64,000 nt of DNA from Haemonchus contortus (GCA_000469685.2 LS997563.1:37798468-37862467), one strand, 5' to 3'; shown: positions 1-12,600, counted from the stretch's first letter. Translations and numbers: made by a program. The notes: a model not told the origin generated them from the sequence alone.

Positions 1-1739
1 TTATGGATGATAACGGATGGTTCCTAAGAAAGACCCACTGCCAAGAGGAGTTACACAGATTTACAGATTTTATCCATCGCGGGAAAATCTTCATAGATTG
101 ATATGTGAAAGTCTGACTTTTCCAGGACTCTTGGAAACTGTGAAGAGTTTTTGCTTTCGCTTTATCAATATATCGAACTCAGCACAGAGTTTGTAAAATA
201 AAAATGGAAGTATAAACTTGACAACCAGTTATTCTCCATGACAGTAATCCAGAAAAAGGTGTGCATCTCATGAAACACTATCAGGATTTGGGCCATACTA
301 TGGTATAATCTTTTTATTGGATTTCCATTTAACAGTGGTCGAGGAGAGGACTGGGGACGGGGAGGGGGAGGGGGGAGGGGGGGTGTCGAGTATTTGAATT
401 AAATCCGTCTGCTAAAGATTCCGTTGAACTGGAATTATATTAAATGAATCAGTTGTCATAAAATATGTCATAAAATGTTCAATTCTTATTTTAAAAGCCA
501 ATAAAGTTTCAAATAAAATTCGTATATGTTGCATGGTCTGAAATGGGTCTCATATAGATTAAAAATTCATCCACTTTAATTCCAGCGAATTAAGAAAGGA
601 GAGGAGAAGGGAAGGGAAAAGAGAAATGAGCTCTATATGTATTGGGTCGAATTACAAACTCATTTCTATTTTTTCGTTCTTTCAATTTTAACTATCTTAT
701 TTTAGTCAAAATTTAAGTTCAATTTCATTTTTCCTCACTCATTTTGTTTTAATTTCTGGGTGAGAATTTTGAATGAATATTATTTTTTCAAGCCACTAAA
801 TTATGTTGGTTCCAAACCGTAAAGATTTCATTGGTAGAACTCAATTGAAATAAAAAGTAATTCCCAGGGAATGATTTTCTTTCCAGAAAATTACTTGTTT
901 TTTTACAATTATTTATTCTAATTGAGATTTCTTTCCCAGGGATTTTTTTTGCAATTACTTGTTCTGATTGAATTCTGCAAATGGAAGAATGATGGTGATG
1001 AAAACAGATGGTAGTGAGAAGAGGCTCTAAAGGATCCTTTTTCCCTAAAATATACTTGATTATGTAGATTATGTACTTTATTGCTAATCTAGTAAGAAGG
1101 TCAGTCTGATATCTTCCCCATTACTTTTGAGTTCTATCTTTTGTGATTTAGTGAAAGCAAAACTCCGGTATGAAAATATTGATTACCCATTTCGGGAATT
1201 GGTAAGTAATTTGTTTCCTGGAAGAATTTCTGAAGAGTGGCATGTCATGAAAAGTTACATCCCCTCTGTGAATCCCTGTTAGCAGTGATTCCATTAACTT
1301 TACAAAAAATGGCAGTTTCGCTTTTCTGAGAAAATGCCTCAGGGAATTCTGGCAGTAGAAGCTTCTCACAGTCTTTTGCTAAACAGTTATAGGTCTGAAA
1401 AATTCGTCTCACTTGTGTTTCAGCTTCCACTCTTGATTTTCTCTTTTTTCATATTTATTTACACTTCAGATTGTTTGCTAAAAATCTAATTAAATATACT
1501 GAGCCGGGTATTTTGATTAAAAATCTTTACAAGTTTATTTTAGTGTCCAACCTCGGGTTTTCGTAGCTTTCTGTGTTTATTCGCCCCTCAGGTTGTTTGA
1601 ATTATAATTTTTCGACTTTATTTGTCCGATTATTTTATCTAATTATTTCATTGATATTGTTAACTGGCCACAGTTTTTGATTTGATTTTCCTTTATTTAC
1701 TCACTTGTCAGATCGTTAACATACAAAAATTATTCAGTA
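1..1739. other. AT-rich non-coding stretch
   Basis: No coding region is supported; the open frames are short and overlap on both strands. The only structured feature is a G-rich purine run at about 345-385, and a weaker purine-rich run at about 595-627. Nothing else is recognised. Confidence 0.5.
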
Positions 1740-2300
1740 AGCATGCGGCCACGCACGCTATCGCGTGCGCTAGGGGCTCTAGCCATGAGTGACGGAGCCA
1801 CATGAGCTGATTTTCGTTATAGACATTTATCAGATTTATGAGTTTTCACTCAACTCCGCCCCCTCTGGGCGGAGTCTGGTCCTGCCACCCAACATAAGAG
1901 CTCCCATCCCAACGCATATACTCCTTGCAGCTTTGAACTTTCTAGGTCCACGGAGACAGGAGTATAATTTTCCAAAATGTTTTCATAAAGCATTGCATTT
2001 TTGAACACGCCTCGCCCATCGGGGGTGGGCTTCCCCATTTCGATCTAACCTACCAATGCACACCTCTAGCCATCTTTAACCCCAGTTTTGAGGCCGTCTT
2101 GTGTCTGAATTTGAAATCATGGTCCTCAGTACAGCTTATTTCGATCCACGCACACGAGACGCCCACTTTGGGGGGGGGGGGGGGGGAGGGGGGGGGGGAG
2201 GAGGGCTCCGCCAAGCTGATGTGTGCTTTATACTTCTCGAGACATGGCCCACCCCTCCCACAGACAGACATACAGACAGACAGACAGAACGACAGACCAA
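1740..2300 (+). repeat. Unclassified interspersed repeat with poly-G and (ACAG)n tail
   Basis: This block is richer in GC than its flanks and ends in a long interrupted poly-G run (about 2170-2204) followed by an (ACAG)n microsatellite (about 2260-2295). A structured body ending in a simple-sequence tail is typical of the 3' end of a non-LTR retroelement. No reverse transcriptase is encoded here, so the family is not identified. The short frames across the G-run are glycine or proline artefacts. Confidence 0.3.
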
Positions 2301-2653
2301 GCGTTTTATAGTAAGTAGGATATATATAGAATTATATTAAATAAAATGAATATAGAATATTAATTAAAGCATTTCCTCACTAACGAAGCCATTTGTGGTG
2401 ATTCACTCGCGCGAATATATTCTTGAATATGAAGAATCAATTTTACTGTAACAAGGTTTCTATTGCTTCATTAATTTTATTTTATACTATGCTCAATATC
2501 ACTAATTATCTAACATCTCCTAATGTAAGCATGAGTACCATCAAATATATTCTTAATATTTATCACCTCACCTCTAATATTAGGTTGAGTAAAAAGTTTT
2601 GATCGGTTTTTCATCTTTATTTCAAAAAGTCTTAGTTTCATTGAAAGAGGATC

Positions 2654-3960
2654 TCAATTAGTAATATAGTCTCCAGAGTGGTCCACAACATATGTCCAGC
2701 GATCCACCAGTTTTTCGATTTCTGAAGCCCAGAACTGTGGCGGCCGCGATTCGAGAAAGCTGGAAATCTCAGTTTCGAGTTCCGAGCGATCATCAAATTT
2801 TCTGTCGCGAAGATGATGCTTTAAAGCCGGAAATATATGGTAATCGGACGGAGCAAGATCTGGCGAACAAGGAGGATGGGGCAGCACTTCCCATTCAAGT
2901 TCGGCAATTTTCTGACGAGACAATTTTTCAACATGCGGTCGAGCGTTGTCATGAAGACGACAAACATCTCTTCGCTGCGGACGCTTCCTTCAAATGACGT
3001 CGGCCACACTTCGTAGCTGAGAAGCGTGAAACTCGGCGGTTACGGTGGTACCCTCAGGCAGTAATTCGAAATAGAGCATGACTTGAGAATCCCACCAACA
3101 ACATAGCAAAACCTTCCTCTGATGTTGTCCATTTCCCGGCTGTCTTGGAGGTGGTTCCTCATTAGGCATCCATTGGCGATGTAACTTATGATTCACATGA
3201 AAAACCCAGCTCTCGTCTCCAGTGATGATCTCCCTGAGAAAGTCTCTCCTATGTTGACGAAGAAACAAAGAAGGTCACGCATTGACCCGTGATGCTTTGC
3301 CCGAGTCGCTCAAACCGTGGGGCACCCATCTTGAGAGTCTATCTCCGTAGCCGGGGCCATGGAGATGGTTGACGATAGTCTTCTGGCTGCACCCGAGTGC
3401 CGTCGACAAATCGTGAGTAGTAGCGTTTGGCTTCCCCATTAGAGCGGTGCGCAAAGTTCTGTCATTCAAGGCAGGAGGACGTCCAGTACAACGTTGACCT
3501 TCGAACAAAATATTGCCTGAACGAACTTGTCGATACCAACGATGTACCATGGGTTGAGACATGATGTCTTCTCTGAGTGCACAACAGATATTTGCGACAT
3601 CCGACGATGGATTTTGGGGGAGACGGGCGTTAGGAACGATTTTGGGTAATCGATTCGCCGCACGCGGCTGTCGCGGACCACTCCTTCGCCGTCCTTACAG
3701 CTCTAGCGTTCTTCATACAGCTCAATCGATATGCGATCATTATTTTATGCATATTTCTACTATTAGTACTTTTGTTCGTGTATTTCTTACCTACCGCTGC
3801 ATCCTGCTACATTCCTTCGCGCGCGACGCCTCTCTCACCGCGACACGACCATTTCGTTCCTAACGCACCACACCCGGATTTTGGCCTTGCAGAAACTCGT
3901 AAAAGATGATAGCTCTCAGACAGCTTCGGCTGACAGGGGTCATTATTGCGAAACATTTGC
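2654..3960 (-). pseudogene. mariner transposase, interrupted and frameshifted
   Basis: The pieces are collinear with mariner transposase. An N-terminal stretch (RAIIFYEFLQG, about 3888-3925) is cut off by a MITE inserted at 3618-3875. The helix-turn-helix region (PMVHRWYRQVRSG) is read from 3562 downwards. The catalytic part has the first aspartate in GDESW (3206-3220), the second in HDNARPH (about 2943), and the third in SPDLAPSDYH (about 2858), so the DD34D triad is still recognisable. These parts sit in different frames (breaks near 3270 and 2960-2990), and the insertion splits the N-terminus. The enzyme cannot be made from this copy. Confidence 0.88.
3618..3875. mobile_element. GGG-ended MITE nested in mariner, 9-bp TSD
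   Basis: A 258-bp non-coding GC-rich insertion is flanked by the perfect 9-bp direct repeat GGATTTTGG (3609-3617 and 3876-3884). Its ends form imperfect inverted repeats of about 25 bp sharing GCGTTAGGAACGA and starting with GGG. A 9-bp target duplication with such ends fits a Mutator-like (MULE) non-autonomous element; that assignment is inference. A diverged copy lies at 22239-22492. Confidence 0.82.
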
Positions 3961-4136
3961 AAGGAACTGCTTATATATGCCCCCACAGTGCAGGTCCGGG
4001 AACCATCTACCATAACCTATTACGAAATCCTTCCAAGTGGTCCTACGAAAGAATCAAGAGAAGGATGAAAATTCCGATCAAAACTTTTTACTCAACCTAA
4101 TATATTAATTTATAATAAAAGGACGAAAGTTTCAGT

Positions 4137-4315
4137 CCGATGTGCAAGTTAGTGCTCTTATCTTCCCAGATTTCTTCCCAGACAAGTTTGGTACCGACTT
4201 ATCGAGTTCAGGGGAATAGAAATCTCGGTTGTTTCTTACGGATGCCGACCCGGGATTTGAACCCGTGACCTAGCATGTGTGATAGAGCGCCACTCGCTAC
4301 TACACCACCTCCGCC
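4137..4315 (-). repeat. tRNA-derived SINE, copy 1 (3'-truncated)
   Basis: The - strand starts GGCGGAGGTGGTGTAG at 4315 and carries a pol III B-box-like GGTTCAAATCCCGG about 50 bases in. It then runs through the usual body to about 4137, where the last third of the family is missing. It lies just outside the right end of the mariner. Confidence 0.75.
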
Positions 4316-7300
4316 TTAATGGAAATATTTTAATGTCTTATTCAACACAAAAATGTTATACGAATTCAAACGATCCCAAATACGTGCCAAAGGCTCTTTT
4401 TATGCCCGACTTCAATGCACTCTCAATGGATGTGGGCATTTTCTTTCCAACTATAATCGCCCACATTTTGAGCTCAAACATGAAGCTTCCAATGACTCTC
4501 CCCATGTAAACGCCGAATGAATCGATCAATACGTATCCAACCCTCTTCGTGAATTTTTCCAAGCATGATGTTCATCGGCACAACCTCAAATCGACGAGAA
4601 GTACCCATGAAGTTTGGTGAGAGCCGTTGGACAGGAAACAATTGTTCTCATGGCTATCCCATTGATTTCAACGGCCCAATTTAGTCGTTTCCAAAACAGC
4701 ACTAGCTGGACGGATAGGTTTCCAAGTGAAGGGCAGCCAAAAAAAGTTGGAATTGAGGGAATCAACTGGAAGCCAGATGAGATCCGATTGGGACTGCATA
4801 CATATATGGGGGAAGCCTAATCAGCCCATAGCCACGGTTATTAAGAACAGCTTGTGCAATACGGTTTTTTACGGACCATTGAATTGTTATGCAGCAACAG
4901 AGCCATTGGGTCTAATTGCCTAATGATGTTTGCGATAAATAAAGTTCCATAAAGATCTAAATGATTTGCTGGAATGAGGTAATTTTGCCGTGCCGTAATG
5001 GAACCTACTTTTTCGCAAATTTTCGATGCCTGTCAGCTTTGTGGGCAGAAACAATGAAAAATTGCCCCTACTGCATTCTAACTCCATGACAAAATCCTCG
5101 TCAAATCTGTGCATCTTGTAAAAATCGATACTATCCATTATCCTTATCCTTCTGCTACTCAACAAGTTCATTACCATCTGGAAACTGATTCAAAATCAAT
5201 CGAAGAGCCGTAGTCGTAGAATAGATGCATCCTTTCACTGTCGAAAAATGTTCGTGAACTGCACAATATGTCTTAAATTCAGGTAGAGACGCCCCATCAG
5301 GAAGGACCGCCTCCTAGTGGCGTGCCGTAACAAACAAAACAGTTGGTATTTTGCAAATCAAATGTAACTATTTCCATGAAAATAAATATATGTGGTTTTG
5401 TAGAAATATAATTTTAAAATAAGTATAAATATACAAATGAACCAACGACTACGTCATATATGATAAATATGACAATTTAAAATCTAATATTTTGAAAAAG
5501 AAATCCTGAGCACGTTGTTAGCCTTTCTCAACGCCGGAATCAGCACCACGAGAGATCTCGCTGGTTCTTTGCTGTTCCTTTTAGTCATTCTCCAACCTTC
5601 TACCTTTTTCTTTTCCTTCTTTTCGTTTCTTCTACTTCCTATTTTTGGTGAGCCATTAGATATTTGCCCTTCCATTTTCGATTACCATAACATATATTCA
5701 CCTAGGTTACGAGGGAATGGGTCTATAAATAACCCCGGGGAGGAGAAATTGGTGTCTGAACGAATTCTTCAGAGCAACTCATGTATTCATGAGAGTTTTT
5801 ATGTAATGTCTTACCCTATGAAAGGGTATTCCGCCTTTATTTAGCTATTCATAGGCCTTCTCCCAGAAAGCAATGGCATTCTAAACATTCTTTTACTCTT
5901 GGGAGGTCTTTAGCACTTCCAAAATAGTCCCTCCTATTTTCCGAAAAACTTCTATTTTGGAGCAAATTCAATTCATGATGTGATATCACCATTTCTGATG
6001 TCGTTTTCCACAATGGATATTTCTCTGGGATGAGCCAAGCACTCGGATTCTGTCCCATATCATCGAGGATGACTGCCAGATTCCGTGTCTTCCAAACAAA
6101 ATGTCATTGGTGGTGTTGGTTGGTGGCACCTAAAGGGGCGGCGCTAAAGTGTTTTTGGATAGGACATATTTTGATTCATAGCCGCCATGGCAACCATAAG
6201 GTAGGATTAGTCCTTAATACTTCCCTGACGGAATATTTTACTTTTACAGTCTTTTCCAACTTTGAAGGAAAAAATTCTTTTTCGACAAAAATATTCAAAA
6301 TGAATTTTAGGATTTTTTTTTCGTTTTTACAGTATGCCCTTGTCAACCGTTTGTGATAAGTGAGTGTGGCAAAACATTCCAGCAGAAAAAGCTGCTGAGA
6401 GTTCGAGAGTTGAAAAAAAATGAAAAAAGTATAAAATTTTTGGCATAGATCGATCTTATTCGTTGGCATGCGCCGCGCATTCCAATCCCAATCAGAATCG
6501 TGGTAGTTATATTTTTAATTTGCCACTTATTGTTTTATTACTGAAACCAGCCGGTTCTGAAATTCTCCCATGCGAATCTTGTTTAGTCCCACTGGGGCGC
6601 TACTTACACTGGACTCAATGCGACCGATTTCAGTTCGTTAGATAACTAGGATGGGAGGGGGGGGGGGCATTAATCTCTTGCAGCCATTTCAGTGAATTCA
6701 TTCATTTGCCCATTCCCCTATACAATTCAAATGGAAATGTATTCTATTGGCGGGGGTCGTTTTGCATGGTAATGATCTTTTTGAGTATGGCTTAACGAGC
6801 TTGAGACAATTTCATTTCAAGCCGCATACCCCTCAGTCTGCTTTATCTCGGATACAATCGGCGTCAGTGAGCTTCCTATCCACTGCCCGTTGAAACGACC
6901 TTTCCAACTTTTTTTTCGGAATCTGAGATTATCGAAATATGATCGTGTGAAAGGGATATAAAATTTCAGAAGCTACCCTACAATATTTCTGTTCAGTTGT
7001 TTATTGAATGGCTACTTTCCTAACTATTTCTTTGATATATACCCCTCCCCTTGCCAGATTTTTTGCCAGCTATTGTTCATTTAGTTTAATAGGCAGAATA
7101 ATTGTAATGACTTTTTATGCACACTACTGACGATTGACACTTCGCTAGCCTACTGAACCCTCGGGAAGGTGCCCACTTTTCACTGGAAAACCCTTCCAGG
7201 TATCAAAGAAGCGTCCGTCGGGGAAGATGGCTGCCAGAAAATGAAGAAAACCCAATAAAGCTGTCTTAAATCAGTTAGTTCGGAGTTATGGCGCAGTCGG

Positions 7301-7770
7301 CGAATAAAAGTAGTTTCGGAGGACTTTCATTGGTAGGAATCTATGGCTTCTCAAAAAGCCACATAGGCCCATAGCCACAGCAAATGGGTCATGTCGAAAA
7401 ACTTTCAGGATAGGGTGCAGTAAGACCTCAAAAACCAATCCCGACGCCATTTGCCATTTGCCGGTTAATACTCAAGAATGGACGAGCTAACCGGTTTTGT
7501 AGAGGCTGATATCATCTTAGATGGAGCATGTTTGTTGTAGTTCGTACGGGGCAGCTGACGCACTCTAATAAGTTGCATACGCTGTGCTCTAGTCACTAAA
7601 ATCTCGTCCAATATTATAAACCACAGCTTACTTATTTATTTGTACGCAGATAAACAATCTATCCACGTGAACAAAAGCCTGTGACTCGAAGCTGAGCTTC
7701 GGGAAAGACCATGTATTAAGAGGTTTTTGCGAATCATTTCGCTCACTTCTTCACAAATGCATTTTTATGA
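4316..7770. other. Non-coding stretch with weak ORF remnants
   Basis: No gene is supported. On the - strand, 4356-4562 and 4920-5177 give two peptide-like segments (68 and 85 residues). Parts such as SALKSGIKRAFGTYLGSFE and RGNFSLFLPT look faintly like serpin. They are out of order and lack a reactive-centre loop, so at best this is a degraded relic. A poly-G run lies at about 6655-6667. Confidence 0.3.
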
Positions 7771-7836
7771 ATCATCTTGTTTTTGTTGTTTTGTGTACTT
7801 TTCGGAGCTCTTTGCTCTTCACTTTTATTGGTGAGC

Positions 7837-7861
7837 TTTCGGCATATAATGCCTTCGTCAG
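7837..7861 (-). ncRNA. Hammerhead-ribozyme-like core, left arm
   Basis: This is the inverted copy of the core at 8755-8779, with the same CTGACGA, stem II and GAAA, read on the - strand from 7861 to 7837. Retention of the core in both arms supports it as a fixed part of the element's terminal repeat. Confidence 0.5.
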
Positions 7862-8031
7862 ACCTTAATTACTTACAATATATTGCTGCATACAATCAGT
7901 TACTATCAGTTACAACACAAAACACATCGAATCATACCAAGTCAACCGGAAATACTGGGGGAAAAAAGGGGAATGGACCTGTCGGCGGGGATCTTGAAGG
8001 GAAAATGGACGCCGCTCTTGTTCTGAGGCGA

Positions 8032-8457
8032 TTAAGTGTTATACGTAATCAGTCTCAGTAGGTCACGCATCTCCTCTTTCGCATTGATTTCCGGCTTGAT
8101 GCGGTATATTTCCCGTGCCTCCATGATTTTCCTTTCCAGTGGCCGTACCAAATATCTATGCAAAACCCTCACATCGAAGGAAGGAGCGTTTTCTTTCTCA
8201 TGCCTGAGTGTACGGTGCCTGGAAAAACTGCTGGGTGGATAGGCAGCGGGATTGGCCAGCGCTCTTCTATGTTCATCCAGACGAATCTTCAGTGGTCTCG
8301 CGGTCTCATCCACGTACTTTTCTCCACATCCTCCACATTGAATCAAATAGACAGTGCCTTGGAGTTCACAGATCTTCTCAGATGTGCAGTATCGACAAGA
8401 CTGTTCGCGGCACCGTCTTTCGTAGATTCGGGATGATGTTAGGAGATCCTTCAGTGT
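8032..8457 (-). pseudogene. Penelope-like element C-terminal GIY-YIG endonuclease fragment
   Basis: The - strand frame is open from the palindrome centre (8457) to a stop at 8032, about 141 residues. It begins with a Cys-rich linker (about residues 12-30) and then shows VYLIQCGGCGEKYVDETARP, which fits the GIY-YIG core of Penelope-like elements (YLIxC..C...Y-GET.RPL..R..EH). It ends with a segment typical of the family (ERKIMEAREIYRIKPEIN). In active elements this nuclease nicks DNA for target-primed reverse transcription. The upstream reverse transcriptase is absent, so the copy is dead. Confidence 0.75.
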
Positions 8458-8754
8458 AGGACACTGAAGGATCTCCTAACATCATCCCGAATCTACGAAA
8501 GGGGAAATATACCGCATCAAGCCGGAAATCAATGCGAAGGAGGAGATGCGTGACCTACTGAGACTGATTACGTATAACACTTAATCGCCTCAGAACAAGA
8601 GCGGCGTCCATTTTCCCTTCAAGATCCCCGCCGTCAGGTCCATTCCCCTTTTTTCCCCCAATATTTCCGGTTGACTTGGTATGATTCGATGTGTTTTGTG
8701 TTGTAACTGATAGTAACTGATTGTATGCAGCAATATATTGTAAGTAATTAAGGT

Positions 8755-8779
8755 CTGACGAAGGCATTATATGCCGAAA
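8755..8779 (+). ncRNA. Hammerhead-ribozyme-like core, right arm
   Basis: The sequence has CTGACGA (8755-8761), a short hairpin AGGCAT-TAT-ATGCC, and GAAA (8776-8779). That is the order and spacing of the conserved hammerhead core with stem II. Hammerheads are known in the terminal repeats of Penelope-like elements. Stem III could pair GCTC just after the core with GAGC about 22 bases on. A convincing stem I is not visible, so activity is uncertain. Confidence 0.5.
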
Positions 8780-8879
8780 GCTCACCAATAAAAGTGAAGA
8801 GCAAAGAGCTTCGGAAAGTACACAAAACAACAAGAAGTCTAAATGAAGCTCAGAGATAGCAGTATTTTAAAATACATCT

Positions 8880-9363
8880 TGTTTTTCTTCACATTCGGGG
8901 GATTTCTATGGAGTTTTTAGTTTTTCATTGGGATTGGGCTATTCTGCATCAACGGTTTCGTCGTGGAGTCCAATAAAGTTGTATGAGATTATCCCGCCTT
9001 CTCTGTGCTCCCGAATTAATCAATGCTATGTGGTTCCCAAATGAAATATATTTTGCACGGAGATTTCTTCCATTTCTTGCTTCTCTTTTTCATTTCCTTG
9101 TTAGTCGCTGTCCAGACTTCTCTTCCTAACATCCATCAAGACTCGAATACATTCGAGTGGTTGGGACGAGCTTTCTCATCTAGCTGCTGTGGTCAAGGTT
9201 CTGTGTGTTGGACATTTCAACAGTGAGAAGCCGCGAAGTTTTTCTGATCATGCAGGGCATATAGTTAGGTTAGGGCTAATTAAGAAGAGGGGTCTTGACC
9301 CTTTCAGGGTCTTGCTGTAGTACTTAGAAACATTTCCAATTTCGTTCAATAATTTCATTTCAT
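8880..9363. other. No recognised feature
   Basis: AT-rich sequence between the Penelope-like palindrome and SINE copy 2. I see no coding frame or repeat structure here. Confidence 0.4.
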
Positions 9364-9665
9364 GGGCGGAGGTGGTGTAGTGGCAAGTGGCGACTATCTC
9401 ACGCGTACGGTCAAGGGGTCGAATCTTGGATCGATACCCGCCTAGGCCAACCAAGCCTTCCATCCCTTCGGGGTCGGTGAATTGGTACCAGACTCGTCTG
9501 GGAGGATAAAAGCACTGACTTGTACATCGGCTGGCCACCGCAAGACATTGTATAGGCCACATACGCACTCATTACGCCCCTACGATTCTGAATAGAAGTC
9601 GAGTGCAGGGGCGCATCCCTCAAACGGGATTGATTAACGCCAAAAACCGTGCCTTTAACTTTATT
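9364..9665 (+). repeat. tRNA-derived SINE, copy 2 (near full length)
   Basis: Head GGCGGAGGTGGTGTAGTGGC with A-box-like sequence, then a B-box-like segment (about 9417-9428), the common body (CTGACTTGTACATCGGCTGG) and the tail TTGATTAACGCCAAAAA. About 300 bp, full length for the family. Short ORFs on the opposite strand are shadows. Confidence 0.85.
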
Positions 9666-12600
9666 TTTATTTCAAATTTGATTTTGCACTAATATCCTTG
9701 AACTGTTCTAGATACCTACAAAATTAGTCTTAGTAAGTGATTACTTAAAAATTAATTCAGCCTGTTTGTCAGCACAGAACCTACGTGGACAAGGCCCGGT
9801 CACACTACAGTGCCAGTTGGATTCTAGCGCTGAATACTGGTTCAGATTACTTTGTTCCTAACTTTTCCTTCAGTGATCTTTGACACTTCGCTACGAAAAA
9901 CTGTCTGAAGATTTGTCTGGGCGTTCCTGATCCGTGATAATTCTTTCCTGTTTAGGTGAATGGAAGTTTTTTGGTGATATGACATCAACTTGACATCACT
10001 AGGCTTACATGTTTTAGGTGTCTTGATGCATTAGCAGATTAGAGAAGGGGGAAAACATCGGCTCATTAAGATGCCTAGTGATAAGTCAAGGGCAATCTCT
10101 ACGAATTTCTGCCCATCCGTATAACAAAAATATTCCGAGAAATTGCTGGGGATTCACAGAACGAGAGTTCTTCCCAGGTCGGGGGCGGGGGAATAGTGAT
10201 AACAATCTTGCGGCCACAAAAATCTCGCTGTCATTTCGAGCAAATTTTCAAGAATTGGCGTTTTAAGCTCCCTTACGAACACACCATCAGTCCCTTCTTT
10301 GCATTTGAAATCTCGTTTCGCTTTCCAACTTTTACCGGTAACCTTTTCCTACGCCGTCCAGTGATTGTCTGCGTTTTCGGGATTCCTTCTCCTCACCACT
10401 GCCCTGATCAAAAACTTCTGAAGGGTTTGTTCCTATCCAGAGTTTCTGGGTTGGACCATGATGAACTTTTCTATTCGCAAGTTACACCCGTCAGTCTAAT
10501 CCTTTGGGAAACTGAAAAAGGGAAAATGCCAGTAAACCATCCTCGATAGCTGGACCGCTCTTAAATTGAATGAACCAGCAATTCTCCTTCAAGCCATTTC
10601 CTTTCACAAATTTTATGCGAGGCTTTTTCCAGGGTTAATATGGAGCTTTGCGTGTTAGCGTCAATTCCTTTTTCAGGAGCCATCGTCATAAGCTTCTCAG
10701 AAAGCATTTTATAGTCGGTGACAACAGTTCAAAAAGCTTAACGAGCAAATCTGCCCGGGACTCGTGGTATTGGGTTTCAGGGACCGAATAGGGATTAGGA
10801 TGCCGTACTACCAACAGCTAGACTGCTGGAATTATCATATTTCATGCCCAATGATTACGGTGGAATATGGAAGTATTCAATCAAATAAAGTGCTTCTATT
10901 TGGACGCCTCTACTTCCTGCTTTGGAAACTCACAACCCATACTATCGTATTTCTATGACGCCGACAGACGCTCTCAGGTGAAGTCGGCTTGGAGGGCTGT
11001 TTAAATTGAGCTCCAGTGGTGTGACCATCTTCTTCATACCAAGCTGATCGAACCTATCCGTTCCCCTACTTAGAGGAATACGGAAGGAAACTGTTTTTCT
11101 CCATTGTATGATTATTTTTTAGTTTAAGCCCTGCATTCGACTCCCACCCAAAATCATAGCGACGTTTGAATGCGTATATAGCTTATAAAATGACTTGCAG
11201 TAACCAGCTGATGTAAAAATCAGTGTCTCACCCTCCCAAACGAGTCCGGTATCATTTAACCGACCCCGAAGTGATGAAAGGCTTGATTAGCTTGGGAAGT
11301 ATCGATTCGGGGATGAAATACCCTGAGTGGGCATGTGCCCATGCATTTATTGAGTCATATCGCTAACAAACTATCCATACTTGACAATCCAAGTAACTAT
11401 CTTTTCGAGAATCTATCTTACTTTCCTCTATCTCGCTGTTTCTATGTAGCTATTCACATGAAGGTCTATATAACTTCGATTTGATTACTTTTATAACTGA
11501 TAGGCTATCTATTCGGCTGTCAGTCGGACCATGCTTTTTTAAAATGTACCTAACTAACCGCCTAAGTAAGCTTGTAACCATTTTATCGGGCAATCTATTT
11601 ACCTACTCAACTAATACCGGGCTGCTGTCATCCATGTATGTCAGCTTGTTTGACTTCAGTTCCACCTGCCTACTTATACTTACCTTTTGTATTGACCGAG
11701 TCCAGGAGGGTCTACTAGCTTAGAGGACTGTTTTAAGTACTGTCTAAGCCTACGTGAGGATCAATCTCAACTCGTTTTTCGGCTTTCAGGCTCTGAAGAA
11801 GGCGAAGAGGCCGATACGTAAGCTTGGATAAATTTGTGAATATCGAAAAGGCTTAATAGAGCTCAAGAGACAAGTTCAGCTATGCCGAGATTAGGAGAAA
11901 GTCGAGAAAAATGGTTCATGCCTACTTATACTTGCGAATTACTAGTACCATTTATCTACCTATCTATTCTGTATGTGCCTGATCTACCCACATACCTAAT
12001 TTACCTTCCAAGTGGAACTTTTTTCACCAACAAAATTGCCTATTTCTTCTTTTCCTTGATCCATTTGATTCTCTACTGAGAAGTTTAGTCAAATAACTAC
12101 TTGGTTATCTGTCTAATTAACTAAATAGGCAGTAATTAGGTACCTGCATAAACACCTGTACTCATATCATATCATTATGGATAGATTAATACCCTCCCAT
12201 CTTCTTCAAGGCCTATCTCACAAGAATGGTACTCGAAAAAGGGGTCGCGTTGTGCAGGCAGTTGGTCCCCTAGGGCCTTTACCAGTGTTGCACAGAGACC
12301 AGGCGGATCGTTTTGCTTCGCTGGCTACTCGCCTCCCGTCCTGGTGAATTTTGGCTTCCCTTATTTGATCTCATCCATCCTTCTTGGCTCCATTTAACTC
12401 CAATGTCGACTTAATGCAAATATTATGTAAATAAGATGCATGGACCCTGAAAGCTATTAAGTTTCTGTTCATTAGAAAGATAAAAGCTTATTTTTCAAGG
12501 CCTAAATGAGCTTTTGTTTATGGGAGTCATATTCTCATCAGATTCCACCCACCAGCACCATTGGTATCGGCTTTTTCTATATGAAATTGCAAGCTATTGC

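Larger units (their letters stand above)
2580..4100 (-). mobile_element. mariner transposon, defective, carrying a nested MITE
   Basis: Terminal inverted repeats of about 28 bp begin TTAGGTTGAGTAAAAAG at 2580, with the mirror copy ending at 4100. They are flanked by a TA duplication (2578-2579 and 4101-4102), as for the Tc1/mariner superfamily. The transposase lies on the - strand. Removing the 258-bp insertion at 3618-3875 leaves about 1.25 kb, the usual mariner length. Hookworms are known to carry mariners of this kind (bandit), but the exact family is not determined here. Confidence 0.9.
7771..8838. mobile_element. Penelope-like retroelement fragment in head-to-head palindrome
   Basis: Two copies of one 3'-terminal sequence lie in opposite orientation: left arm about 7774-8137 (- strand) and right arm about 8503-8836 (+ strand). 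They meet at a perfect 40-bp inverted repeat (8418-8457 and 8461-8500) with a 3-base loop. The left copy keeps a GIY-YIG endonuclease segment; the right copy has lost it (about 280 bases missing). GIY-YIG plus inverted terminal arrangements is characteristic of Penelope-like elements. No reverse transcriptase is present, so this is a fragment. Confidence 0.75.

Noticed and set aside
2050..2340. Gly- or Pro-rich ORFs
   Set aside because: Produced by the poly-G run and ACAG microsatellite.
4356..5177. Serpin-like fragments on the - strand
   Set aside because: Short stretches look serpin-like by eye, but they are out of order, lack the reactive loop and the conserved breach residues, and have no splice context.
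8036..8459. + strand ORFs of 68-92 codons
   Set aside because: They are antisense shadows of the Penelope GIY-YIG segment and of the palindrome arms.
9248..9623. - strand ORFs of 70-106 codons, and similar ones at 14339, 15029 and 18981
   Set aside because: They lie over SINE copies and share the same peptide ([18 protein letters not shown]) because the SINE is repeated.
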